Of a stretch of 64,000 bases of DNA, positions 34,147 through 42,923 are shown piece after piece (position 1 is the first letter of the stretch; each line of letters starts with the position of its first letter). The notes beneath the pieces are model-generated. The model worked only from the letters and a program-made list of their open reading frames with translations. It was not told the DNA's origin and made no database searches. The stretch lies in contig JBBQAM010000005.1 of NCBI GenBank assembly GCA_038316335.1, positions 52,364 through 116,363 of the forward strand, given 5' to 3'. The DNA comes from JALHST01 sp038316335 (GTDB lineage: Bacteria; Bacteroidota; Bacteroidia; Flavobacteriales; Flavobacteriaceae). The translations under genes and the position numbers were made by a program.

Positions 34147-37059
34147 GTGAATAAAAATTTCCTAAAGAATTTGGCAAATGAACTAGAAGGGGAACTGGTG
34201 TTCGATTCCTTAAGTACTGCATTGTACGCCACGGACGCCTCGGTGTATCGCAAGATCCCCATGGCTGTGGCCTTTCCAAAGACCCCTGACGATATTAGAA
34301 AGCTGATTTATTTTGCGACAAACAACAAAATAGGCATTATTCCTAGGACTGCTGGCACCTCCTTAGCAGGGCAATGTGTAGGTGACGGCATCGTTGTAGA
34401 TGTTTCAAGGCACTTTACAAAGATCTTACATTTAGACGTAGATAAAAAATGCATTACCGTTCAGCCCGGCGTGATACGAGATGAGCTGAACCAATTTTTG
34501 CAACCCCATGGACTCTTCTTCGGGCCAAATACCTCGACCTCGAATCGATGTATGATCGGAGGCATGGTCGGCAATAATTCGTCTGGGACGACTTCGATTA
34601 AGTATGGGGTTACGAGAGATAAAGTGATTTCCCTTAAAACCATCGTATCCGATGGGAGCGATGCCGAATTCGCAACGCTTTCCCAAGCCGAATTTGCCAA
34701 TAAACTAAAAGGGGATAATATTGAATCATCTATTTATAGAAATATACATAAAGAACTATCAAACAGTACTATACAGAAAGAAATAAAATATAATTTTCCA
34801 AAACCCGAAATCCATAGGCGAAATACAGGCTATGCCGTTGACGAACTCTTGGGGTACATTGATTTTGGAGGGGATCAACCGGATATAAACTTGTGTAAAT
34901 TGCTTAGTGGAAGTGAAGGCACCTTGGCGTTTACTACTGAAATCACGCTTCGTCTCGACGACTTGCCGCCGAGCCATTCGGCCATGGTGGTCACGCATTA
35001 TAAAAGCCTTGAGGATTGTTTGTCGGATGTCGCCCCCGTTATGGCGAACGATTTGCACACGTGTGAAATGATGGACAAGGTAATCCTCGATTGCACTAAA
35101 AACAATCGCGAGCAATTAAAAAATAGATTTTTCGTCGAAGGGGATCCGGCGGCACTCTTGATGCTAGAGGTCAAAGGCGATACAGAGGCGAGCTTGCAAA
35201 AGCAGCTACGCAAATTGCGCGAAACCATAAGCAAATCCGGTTTGAGCTATGCCAGTCCCATCTTGCTTGGAGAGGATATAAATAAAGCACTCGAACTTCG
35301 CAAAGCAGGCCTTGGGCTGCTCGGAAATATTGTCGGCGACCGCAAAGCGGTGGCGTGCATCGAGGATACCGCCGTGGCCATCGACGACCTTAAAAACTTC
35401 ATTGGGGAGTTCACGCAAATAATGAGGCATTATGGGCAGGATGCCGTTTATTATGCGCATGCAGGGGCTGGGGAATTGCATTTACGGCCCATCCTAAACT
35501 TAAAAAAATCGGGCGATGTAACCCTGTTTAGGGCTATTACCACAGATGTGGCCAAGTTGACGAAAAAATACCGGGGTTCTTTTAGCGGGGAACATGGCGA
35601 CGGTATTGTACGTGCCGAATTCATACCGTTGATGATCGGGGACAATAACTATGAATTATTGCGGCGGATAAAATCGTACTTTGATCCAAACAACATTTTC
35701 AATCCTGGTAAAATCGTAGCTGCCTACCCGATGGATGCTTCCTTGCGCTACGAGATAGATCGCATTGAACCAGAAATTAAGACTTTCCTGGACTTTTCGG
35801 ATAGCGAAGGCATCTTGAAAGCAGCTGAAAAATGCAATGGCAGTGGCGATTGTCGTAAAACGCATCATATGAACGGGGCGATGTGCCCAAGTTATCACGC
35901 TACAAAAAATGAAAAGGACACTACAAGGGGAAGGGCCAATGCACTACGGGAATTTTTAACCACCTCCGACCAAGTTAATAAATTCGACACCAAGGAGCTC
36001 AAGGAGGTTTTTGATCTTTGCCTGAGCTGCAAGGCATGTGCAGGCGAATGTCCAAGCAATGTCGATGTAGCTACCTTAAAAGCCGAATTTCTTTACCAAT
36101 ACCAAGAGGCCAATGGGTATCCGCTACGCAATAGGCTGTTCGCGTATAACACGATGATCAACCGTTTGGGAAGCCGCATGCCTCAATTGACCAATGCGAT
36201 CTTCAATTCGCGTCTCTTTGGTGGAATTTCAAAGAATATCGCAGGGGTAGCTCAGGAACGAAGTTTGCCAAATGTTTCAAGTTTTAATTTCGATAAACAT
36301 CTTGAATACATTAAAAATCAATATACTATATCAAAATCAAAAATTGTATTATACATTGATGAATTTACAAATTATCTCGATGTCGAACTTGGTAAGGACG
36401 CCATTGAGGTCTTGACCGGATTGGGGTACGATGTTGAGCTATATTATGCGGAAAGTGGTCGCACGTTCATTTCGAAGGGGTTTTTAAGGCAGGCAAAAAC
36501 CCTGGCCCTAAAAAATATGGCCGACCTCAGGCAGTTCGCCGCCCGACAAATACCCGTAGTCGGACTCGAGCCTTCGGCTATCCTGACCTTTCGCGATGAA
36601 TACCAACGTTTTCAAGGGGATGCCGAGGTTGCAAATGCCGTCTCCTTAAATGCCTTTTTAATCGAGGAATTTCTCTCGCAGGAGACGCAAAAAGGGGTGA
36701 TAAACGGTGAAAATTTCCATAAGGAGCATAAAACGGTCAAAATACACAGCCACTGCCACCAAAAAGCCCTAAGCAATCAAAAGGTGACCTTTGATATTCT
36801 CAATCTCCCCGAGAATTATACCGTTTCGATTATCAATTCAGGCTGTTGCGGCATGGCTGGTTCTTTTGGATATGAGAAGGAGCATTATGGGGTCAGTATG
36901 CAAATCGGGGAATTGAAACTGTTTCCTGCGATTCGAAAATCCAACGAAGATGTTTTGATAGCCGCCAATGGCACCAGTTGTCGCCACCAGATATTCGATG
37001 GCACAAAACGAAAGGCGCTCCATCCAATTTCTATTTTGAAGATGGCATTAGTGAATTGA
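34147..37059 (+). CDS. FAD-linked oxidase fused to Fe-S/CCG domain (D-2-hydroxyacid dehydrogenase-like)
   Basis: Large flavoprotein (970 aa) that fuses what GlcD and GlcF do separately. The N-terminal FAD-binding_4 domain shows IIPRTAGTSLAGQC and GGMVGNNSSGTTSIKYG; the FAD-oxidase C domain contains GEHGDGIVRAEF. The middle has ferredoxin-type cysteines, C-L-S-C-K-A-C-A-G-E-C-P plus an earlier CNGSGDC..MCPSY set, so two [4Fe-4S] clusters are likely. The last third has CCG-type motifs HSHCHQKAL and SGCCGMAGSFG. The plan matches the YdiJ type, which oxidises D-2-hydroxyglutarate, and D-lactate dehydrogenases. GTG 34147 is the only sensible start. The substrate is inferred only as a D-2-hydroxyacid. 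Confidence 0.9.
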   Translation: MNKNFLKNLANELEGELVFDSLSTALYATDASVYRKIPMAVAFPKTPDDIRKLIYFATNNKIGIIPRTAGTSLAGQCVGDGIVVDVSRHFTKILHLDVDKKCITVQPGVIRDELNQFLQPHGLFFGPNTSTSNRCMIGGMVGNNSSGTTSIKYGVTRDKVISLKTIVSDGSDAEFATLSQAEFANKLKGDNIESSIYRNIHKELSNSTIQKEIKYNFPKPEIHRRNTGYAVDELLGYIDFGGDQPDINLCKLLSGSEGTLAFTTEITLRLDDLPPSHSAMVVTHYKSLEDCLSDVAPVMANDLHTCEMMDKVILDCTKNNREQLKNRFFVEGDPAALLMLEVKGDTEASLQKQLRKLRETISKSGLSYASPILLGEDINKALELRKAGLGLLGNIVGDRKAVACIEDTAVAIDDLKNFIGEFTQIMRHYGQDAVYYAHAGAGELHLRPILNLKKSGDVTLFRAITTDVAKLTKKYRGSFSGEHGDGIVRAEFIPLMIGDNNYELLRRIKSYFDPNNIFNPGKIVAAYPMDASLRYEIDRIEPEIKTFLDFSDSEGILKAAEKCNGSGDCRKTHHMNGAMCPSYHATKNEKDTTRGRANALREFLTTSDQVNKFDTKELKEVFDLCLSCKACAGECPSNVDVATLKAEFLYQYQEANGYPLRNRLFAYNTMINRLGSRMPQLTNAIFNSRLFGGISKNIAGVAQERSLPNVSSFNFDKHLEYIKNQYTISKSKIVLYIDEFTNYLDVELGKDAIEVLTGLGYDVELYYAESGRTFISKGFLRQAKTLALKNMADLRQFAARQIPVVGLEPSAILTFRDEYQRFQGDAEVANAVSLNAFLIEEFLSQETQKGVINGENFHKEHKTVKIHSHCHQKALSNQKVTFDILNLPENYTVSIINSGCCGMAGSFGYEKEHYGVSMQIGELKLFPAIRKSNEDVLIAANGTSCRHQIFDGTKRKALHPISILKMALVN

Positions 37060-37083
37060 TTTTCGTATCTCTTGATTAAAAAT

Positions 37084-37091
37084 TACCTTTG
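37084..37091 (+). promoter_or_regulatory. Candidate -7 box of aroC
   Basis: TACCTTTG fits TAnnTTTG, 22 bp before the ATG. The nearest TTG upstream is 25 bp away, slightly long for a spacer. Confidence 0.4.
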
Positions 37092-37113
37092 AGATCATAT
37101 AATCGACCGACCG

Positions 37114-38178
37114 ATGGCTGGAAACACATATGGCACCCTTTTTAAACTCACGACTTTTGGCGAATCGCACGGGGCGGCCATTGGCGGCATCCTAGACGGT
37201 TGCCCGTCGGGACTCGTACTTGACATGGCCGAGATCCAAGCTGAATTAGACCGACGAAAACCGGGGCAATCTGCCATTGTCACTCAACGCAAAGAGCCCG
37301 ATACCGTTGAGTTTCTTTCCGGTATTTTCGAGGGTACTACCACCGGCACGCCGATAGGCTTTGTTATTCGGAATACGAATCAAAAATCAAACGATTATTC
37401 CCATATTCGGGATTCATATCGACCCTCCCATGCCGACTATGTCTATGATCAAAAATATGGTTTAAGGGACTATCGGGGTGGTGGCCGTAGTTCAGCAAGG
37501 GAAACAGCCAGTAGGGTAGTGGCAGGGGCCGTTGCGAAACAATTCTTAAAAGACATAAGAATCAATGCCTATGTTTCACAAGTGGGCACAATGAAACTGA
37601 ATAAAGGGTACCAGGAAATGGATTTGTCACTTGCAGAATCGAATGCAGTGCGCTGCCCCGATCCGGAAATGGCCGCACGTATGGAGGAATACATCAAAGA
37701 CGTGCGCAAGGAAGGGGACACTATCGGCGGAATCGTTAGCTGCGTTGCCCGAAATGTGCCGATAGGATTGGGAGAGCCCGTTTTTGATAAGCTGCATGCC
37801 GAATTGGGAAAGGCGATGTTGTCGATCAATGCGGTGAAAGGATTTGAATATGGAAGTGGTTTTCAAGGTGTTCAAATGAAAGGGAGCCTACATAATGATC
37901 AATTCAATCAGGATGGGACCACCAAAACAAACTATAGTGGTGGTATTCAAGGAGGTATAAGTAACGGTATGGATATTTACTTTAATGTCGCTTTCAAACC
38001 CGTAGCCACGATTATCCAGCCTTATGAAACGATTGATAAAGCAGGTAATACGATACAGGCCCAAGGAAAAGGCCGCCATGATCCTTGTGTGGTTCCTAGG
38101 GCGGTCCCGATCGTCGAAGCAATGACCGCGTTGGTATTGGCCGATTTTACCCTGCTTAACCGAACGATCAAATTATAG
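37114..38178 (+). CDS. aroC: Chorismate synthase
   Basis: Last step of the shikimate pathway: 5-enolpyruvylshikimate-3-phosphate to chorismate, with reduced FMN. All three family signatures are present: GESHGAAIGGILDGCPSG near residue 17, the central YRGGGRSSARETASR, and the C-terminal GKGRHDPCVVPRAVPI. Length (354 aa) is standard. It stands alone between the flavoprotein and the symporter on the same strand, with 54- and 65-bp gaps. Confidence 0.97.
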   Translation: MAGNTYGTLFKLTTFGESHGAAIGGILDGCPSGLVLDMAEIQAELDRRKPGQSAIVTQRKEPDTVEFLSGIFEGTTTGTPIGFVIRNTNQKSNDYSHIRDSYRPSHADYVYDQKYGLRDYRGGGRSSARETASRVVAGAVAKQFLKDIRINAYVSQVGTMKLNKGYQEMDLSLAESNAVRCPDPEMAARMEEYIKDVRKEGDTIGGIVSCVARNVPIGLGEPVFDKLHAELGKAMLSINAVKGFEYGSGFQGVQMKGSLHNDQFNQDGTTKTNYSGGIQGGISNGMDIYFNVAFKPVATIIQPYETIDKAGNTIQAQGKGRHDPCVVPRAVPIVEAMTALVLADFTLLNRTIKL

Positions 38179-38243
38179 GCCTGCATTTTTGTCCTAAACC
38201 ACTCAAAACAGTATCTTCCCATAATTAATCAAAGCATACCTGT

Positions 38244-39554
38244 ATGAAAAAATTGGAGCTACACTGGCAAATCCTACTCGGAATGGTAAGTGGGGTACTC
38301 TTTGCCCTGGCCATGGTGCAATTTGAATGGGGACCCAAAATAGTGTCTGATTGGGTAAAGCCTTTTGGAAATATTTTCATCAATTCCCTAAAACTCATTG
38401 CAGTTCCGTTGATTCTGGCATCGTTGATCAAAGGGGTCTCAGACTTAAAGGATATCTCAAAGCTTTCAAAGATGGGCGGCCGGACTATTGGCCTCTATAT
38501 CATGACAACGGTAATCGCTGTGTCGATCGGACTTGGTATCGTAAATGTTATCAAACCTGGGAATTCCATCTCTGAGGAAACACGTAATGAACTTGTTGCC
38601 AATTATAGTGGAGACGCCAACTCAAGGATCGCCGAGGCCGAGCAGCAGCAAGAATCAGGCCCTTTACAGGCCTTAGAGGATTTGGTGCCCAGTAATATTT
38701 TCAATGCGGCCAGTGATAATGGCAATATGTTGCAAGTGATTTTCTTTGCAGTATTCTTTGGTATTGGCCTAATTCTGATCCCGGAGAAACAGGCGGCACC
38801 CGTAAAGACGTTTTTTGATGGCTTCAATGAGGTAATCCTTAAGCTTATCGATTTGATCATGTTAGCCGCTCCGTACGGAGTTTTTGCACTGTTGGCCGCC
38901 TTGGTTGTCGAATCACCCAGTATGGACCTCTTCAAGGCCCTCGCATGGTATGCTATCTGCGTCGTATTGGGCTTGACGTTGATGTTGGGGGTTTACTTGC
39001 TGATCGTGTATGTATTTACGAAAAAGAGCCCCGCCTTCTTTATGAAGGGCATGGCCCCTGCCCAATTATTGGCCTTTTCGACCAGTTCGAGTGCAGCGAC
39101 CTTGCCGGTCACCATGGAACGGGTAGAGGAACATCTCGGGGTAGAGGAAGAAGTTACCAGCTTTGTTCTGCCCATAGGGGCGACGATAAATATGGACGGC
39201 ACTAGCTTGTATCAGGCCGTTGCTGCGGTATTCATTGCCCAGGCTTTTGGAATGGACCTTAGTTTTTCGACCCAAATGGGCATCATCGTGACGGCGACCC
39301 TTGCTTCAATAGGGAGCGCCGCCGTCCCAGGGGCCGGGATGGTCATGCTGGTGATCGTTTTGGCACAGGCTGGAATTCCGGAGGCAGGTCTTGCATTGAT
39401 TTTTGCCGTCGACAGGCCCTTGGATATGTGTAGGACGATTATCAATGTTTCTGGGGATGCCACGGTCTCGATGGTGGTCGCTAAATCCTTAGGGAAGTTG
39501 GGCGAACCCAAAGTCAAGAATTGGGACGATAACTTAAAAGAGGACGCGCTTTAA
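38244..39554 (+). CDS. Dicarboxylate/amino acid:cation symporter (SLC1/DAACS)
   Basis: Sodium- or proton-coupled uptake of glutamate, aspartate or C4-dicarboxylates. The fold shows eight hydrophobic helices plus the two hairpins: the serine-rich HP1 loop STSSSAATLP, the helix 7 motif NMDGTSLYQAV, HP2 with GAAVPGAGMVML-like IGSAAVPGAGM, and the helix 8 substrate Asp/Arg/Asn region DRPLDMCRTIINVSGD. The Arg in helix 8 (DMCRT) points to an acidic substrate. Length 436 aa is normal, with an extra acidic loop between helices 3 and 4 (EAEQQQESGP). Confidence 0.93.
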   Translation: MKKLELHWQILLGMVSGVLFALAMVQFEWGPKIVSDWVKPFGNIFINSLKLIAVPLILASLIKGVSDLKDISKLSKMGGRTIGLYIMTTVIAVSIGLGIVNVIKPGNSISEETRNELVANYSGDANSRIAEAEQQQESGPLQALEDLVPSNIFNAASDNGNMLQVIFFAVFFGIGLILIPEKQAAPVKTFFDGFNEVILKLIDLIMLAAPYGVFALLAALVVESPSMDLFKALAWYAICVVLGLTLMLGVYLLIVYVFTKKSPAFFMKGMAPAQLLAFSTSSSAATLPVTMERVEEHLGVEEEVTSFVLPIGATINMDGTSLYQAVAAVFIAQAFGMDLSFSTQMGIIVTATLASIGSAAVPGAGMVMLVIVLAQAGIPEAGLALIFAVDRPLDMCRTIINVSGDATVSMVVAKSLGKLGEPKVKNWDDNLKEDAL

Positions 39555-39583
39555 GCCCGATCCAAATACCCTTCGGTATCTGA

Positions 39584-39991
39584 TTAAGCCAAAAATTTTG
39601 CCTTTAGCTCCGGCGTTGGCACCATGCATTGGTCTTTTTTACCATACCATTTGTAGCGATTGCGCGCTATAAAATCGTATACGATATTTCGCACTCGGGC
39701 CGGAATCCATTTAAATAGGGCCAGTATCGACCAAATGCCACCGATGTCACGCGCAATTTCGATGGCTGCGTCCGATTTAATATAATAGGCAACACCAGGT
39801 TCTATAAGAATTACGGAATCAACCACCGAGCTATCGATGTGTCGCTCCGAAATCAGTTTTTGGCCGATGTCACTCTGCAAAGGGGCGAAACGATAACGGT
39901 CTTCGGTGTCGCGTTTGATGACATATTGAACAGCCCCGTTGCACAAATTGCAGACCCCATCAAATAGGATAATTTTTTTTTCGTTTTTCAC
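39584..39991 (-). CDS. DCC-family thiol-disulfide oxidoreductase-like protein (DUF393)
   Basis: Small cytosolic protein (135 aa) with a thioredoxin-like fold. The family motif DGVCNLCNG (Asp10, Cys13 and Cys16, a DxxCxxC) starts the chain, and RYRFAPLQS follows. The start is a GTG at 39989-39991. Function of the family is not established; a redox or thiol-transfer role is usually assumed. It converges with the symporter gene, 29 bp apart. Confidence 0.88.
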   Translation of the reverse strand: MKNEKKIILFDGVCNLCNGAVQYVIKRDTEDRYRFAPLQSDIGQKLISERHIDSSVVDSVILIEPGVAYYIKSDAAIEIARDIGGIWSILALFKWIPARVRNIVYDFIARNRYKWYGKKDQCMVPTPELKAKFLA

Positions 39992-40030
39992 AGCGTAAAG
40001 ATACGGCCTGATTCAATAGGTTTTTCCTTC

Positions 40031-40381
40031 TTAGAGCGTATTTAAAAAGGTAGTAAGATCCGCTTCACGGGCAAGCCCCAATTTCTTTTTTAAACGGTAT
40101 TTTGATTTAAGGATGCTATCGGGCATGACGTTCATTGTGGCCGAAATTTCCTTAGTGGTCAGGTTCATTCGCAAAAAGGCTGCCAAACGGATTTCTTTTT
40201 CGGAAATATCCCCGTACAAGGATTTTAGTTTTTGATCAAAATCGTTATGAACCTCCGCGAAATACGTTTTGAATACTTCCCAATCCTTATCCTCGGCACT
40301 CTGCTTTTTTAGTAACATTACCAAGCGTCTGAACTCTATTTTGAAAAGTTCGGGAGACTGCCTTATTTTTTCGATAGGCCA
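40031..40381 (-). pseudogene. C-terminal remnant of a LuxR-like DNA-binding regulator
   Basis: The conserved stretch (DWEVFKTYF..VHNDF..L, then SEKEIRLAAFLRMNLTTKEIS and YRLKKKLGL) is the C-terminal LuxR/NarL-like helix-turn-helix of the large Bacteroidetes regulators that carry N-terminal TPR or Y_Y_Y sensor parts. Here nothing of the sensor exists. The frame continues upstream as plausible family sequence (SPELFKIEFRRLVMLL) back to a TGA at 40382-40384 with no ATG before the internal Met at about 40318, so it may be a decayed or truncated gene. A short expressed DNA-binding protein starting at the TTG at 40324 or the internal ATG cannot be excluded. Confidence 0.6.
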
Positions 40382-40458
40382 TCATAGAATCACATACGAT
40401 ATCCCGTAACTACCCAATTAACAAATTTAATACATTTCCAAACGGAGGAGTGGAACGC

Positions 40459-42630
40459 TTACTTTTTGGCTTCAACCAATTCCAATTGATTCACGCTCAC
40501 ATTGGTAGTAAACATTCCATAATTTACCACAGCCTTCCCTTTTTCAAGCTTGTCAATACTTCCAACCGCTTTTCCTTCGGTCATGCGAACACGGTCGCCA
40601 ATTTTAAAAATAGGCCTCGGGGCGTTCTTCTCTGCAATTACCGCCTTTTTCTTTTCAACCGCCTTTTTCTCGCGAATGACTTTGACTTCTTTTTGTACTT
40701 CCTGGGCCACTTGCACCTTTTTTTCCCGTGATTCCTTCGCCTCGTGTGTCGATTTCTTCTTGCGTTTGCTGTTTTCGGTTTCGACCAGGCGCAAAAGTTC
40801 CGATACGAGAAGGCGCTTTTTCTTGTCGTGGAAATACTTCTCGGCAACCTTGTTCACCTTATTGCCCAATACGACCATCCGTTGGTCGTGGTCATAGAGT
40901 TCCTGGTAATTTTCCAACTTTGATTGGATCTTGTCGTTTAGTTTTTCGAATCGGGCGGCTTCTTCTTTTGCCTTCGCTTCTTCCTCTTGCAATCTAGAGC
41001 CCGTTTTAGCCATTTTGCTGCGTTCTTTTTGCAATTTGGCTATCGTGGCATCGAAACGGACTTTTCCGCGCGCTATCTTCTTCTTAGCACGGTTGATCAG
41101 GCTATAGGGGATGCCGTTCTTTTGTGCCACCTCAAAAGTAAACGAACTCCCGGCTTCCCCAAGTACCAGATGAAAGGTGGGCTCTAGGGTCTTGCCGTCA
41201 AAAAGCATATTGGCATTGGTGGCATGTGGTAATTCATCTGCCAGGGCCTTTAAGTTGGAATAATGCGTCGTAATGACGCCATAGGCGCCGCGTTCATAGA
41301 AAATTTCGAGGAAGGCTTCGGCCAAGGCACCGCCCAATTCGGGATCGCTACCGGTACCGAACTCATCGATAAGGAATAAGGTCGTAGCATTGCATTTGCG
41401 TAAAAAACTATTCATGTTTTTGAGCCGATAACTATAGGTACTCAAATGATTTTCAATTGATTGGTTGTCCCCGATATCAGTTAGAATGGTGTCAAAAAAG
41501 CATACTGAACTTCTTTCATGAACAGGGATTAGAAGGCCTGACTGCAGCATTACCTGAAGTAGGCCGATCGTCTTCAACGTGATGCTTTTTCCACCGGCAT
41601 TGGGTCCGGAGATTACGATGATGCGATTTTCTGAATGTAGCTCAATGGTCTGCGGAAAGGTTTTTTCGTTCTTCCGTAAATTGTTCAGGAATAAGAGCGG
41701 ATGATAGGCGTCCCGCAAATACAATCGTTGGTCTCCATTGATTTCAGGTAAAAGCGATTTTGTCTCTGAGGCGTATTTCGCTTTGCCGGATGTGATATCG
41801 ATTTGGATTAAAAAATCCTGGTATGCCGAGATAAGCGGGGCAAAAGGCCTGATTTTAGACGTCAGTTCTTTGAGTATTTTCTGTATTTCATCTTTTTCGT
41901 CATACTCGAGGTTATTGAGTTCCCGGCTATACCGCAAGGTAGCTTCGGGTTCAATATAGACAATACTCCCGGTTTTCGAAGATCCCATTACAGCACCTTT
42001 TACTTTTTTCCGATACATTGCCTTTACGGCCAGGACCCTACGATTTTCGACAACCGACTCACGAATGTCATCCAAGTAATCGGATCCCTGATACGTCTGC
42101 ATGGCCGCTGAAAAACTTTGACCGATCTTCCCCTTGACCTGATTTATTTTCCGTCGTATCGAAAACAAGGAATCGGAGGCCCCATCCTTGATTTCGCCAA
42201 ATCGGTCGATGACCCTTTCTATGTGCTGGGGAATTTCGACATTTGGGGCTACGACATCCGACAAGGCAAATAGCATGGGGTAATATTCCTTGAATTTGGA
42301 AAGGAATTTTTTTTGTGTTGCTACCGTTGTGCAGAGTCCTCCGATTTTTCGAAATCCACCAACTTCAAGCACCGTATTCTCAATTTTTAAAAGTGATAAC
42401 TCCCCATTGATACTCTCAAAACCGTGGCTAGGCATACGATTGTCGCTTAGTAATGACGAAAGGTATTCCGAAGTCTGCCCAAGTATGGTATGTAGGACAC
42501 CTTCCTCTGAAATCGGTATGATTTCAAGGGCCTGTTCCTTTCCCAAATCAGTTGTACATCTGGCGGAAACCTGCTGCAAAACGATCGGAAATTCGAGATC
42601 TTGGAGGGTTTTGGTTTCGATTTTTCCCAT
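40459..42630 (-). CDS. mutS2: MutS2 family ATPase, lacking the Smr domain
   Basis: MutS-related DNA-junction/ribosome-collision ATPase. The core is complete: clamp/lever helices, Walker A GPNAGGKSITLKTIG, Walker B TTLFLIDEFGTGSDPELGGALAEA, and the ITTHYSNLKALA sensor. The long Lys/Glu-rich coiled coil from ~500 to ~660 (RSKMAKTGSRLQEEEAKAKEE..) is followed by a KOW-like barrel (IGDRVRMTEGKAVGSIDKL) and stops there at 724 aa. The C-terminal Smr nuclease domain of classical MutS2 is absent, as seems usual in flavobacteria, so nuclease activity is not expected. ATG 42628-42630 is preferred to a start 19 codons upstream. Confidence 0.92.
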   Translation of the reverse strand: MGKIETKTLQDLEFPIVLQQVSARCTTDLGKEQALEIIPISEEGVLHTILGQTSEYLSSLLSDNRMPSHGFESINGELSLLKIENTVLEVGGFRKIGGLCTTVATQKKFLSKFKEYYPMLFALSDVVAPNVEIPQHIERVIDRFGEIKDGASDSLFSIRRKINQVKGKIGQSFSAAMQTYQGSDYLDDIRESVVENRRVLAVKAMYRKKVKGAVMGSSKTGSIVYIEPEATLRYSRELNNLEYDEKDEIQKILKELTSKIRPFAPLISAYQDFLIQIDITSGKAKYASETKSLLPEINGDQRLYLRDAYHPLLFLNNLRKNEKTFPQTIELHSENRIIVISGPNAGGKSITLKTIGLLQVMLQSGLLIPVHERSSVCFFDTILTDIGDNQSIENHLSTYSYRLKNMNSFLRKCNATTLFLIDEFGTGSDPELGGALAEAFLEIFYERGAYGVITTHYSNLKALADELPHATNANMLFDGKTLEPTFHLVLGEAGSSFTFEVAQKNGIPYSLINRAKKKIARGKVRFDATIAKLQKERSKMAKTGSRLQEEEAKAKEEAARFEKLNDKIQSKLENYQELYDHDQRMVVLGNKVNKVAEKYFHDKKKRLLVSELLRLVETENSKRKKKSTHEAKESREKKVQVAQEVQKEVKVIREKKAVEKKKAVIAEKNAPRPIFKIGDRVRMTEGKAVGSIDKLEKGKAVVNYGMFTTNVSVNQLELVEAKK

Positions 42631-42695
42631 TTTTAGCTGTAAACGACGACAAAGGTAGCGATTCGGCCACAATTGAGGCGCTTTCAAAGGCCGAC

Positions 42696-42815
42696 TTGAA
42701 AAAAAATAGGGGACTTTTCGAGCTAGGCGAAAGCCGGAATGGTGCCGCGTTTATTTCAGAAGCGGAAAACCCGTTGCCTGTATGGCTACGTAAAGTCCTT
42801 GGCCACTTAGCATAA
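42696..42815 (+). other. Possible very small ORF in the mutS2/DUF6340 intergenic region
   Basis: Between mutS2 and the DUF6340 gene (42631-42923) one plus-strand frame stays open to a TAA at 42813-42815 and has gene-like composition (GLFELGESRNGAAF, LPVWLRKVLGHL). The only usable start is a TTG at 42696, giving 39 aa; the frame upstream runs into the mutS2 start. It could be a decayed gene end or chance. Nothing else was seen in this gap. Confidence 0.25.
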
Positions 42816-42923
42816 AACCTTGTATTTTAGCTTCTTGCCACAATAATTTGACCTAAAAGTGTGTTTTAGTGGGTAGCCATCAATGCGATGCCCTTTCATA
42901 ATGGGCCTTTTAGCCATGCCAAC

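Noticed and set aside
39555..39583. Terminator hairpin between the symporter and DCC genes (ATACC/GGTAT)
   Set aside because: The stem is 5 bp and no T run follows on either strand.
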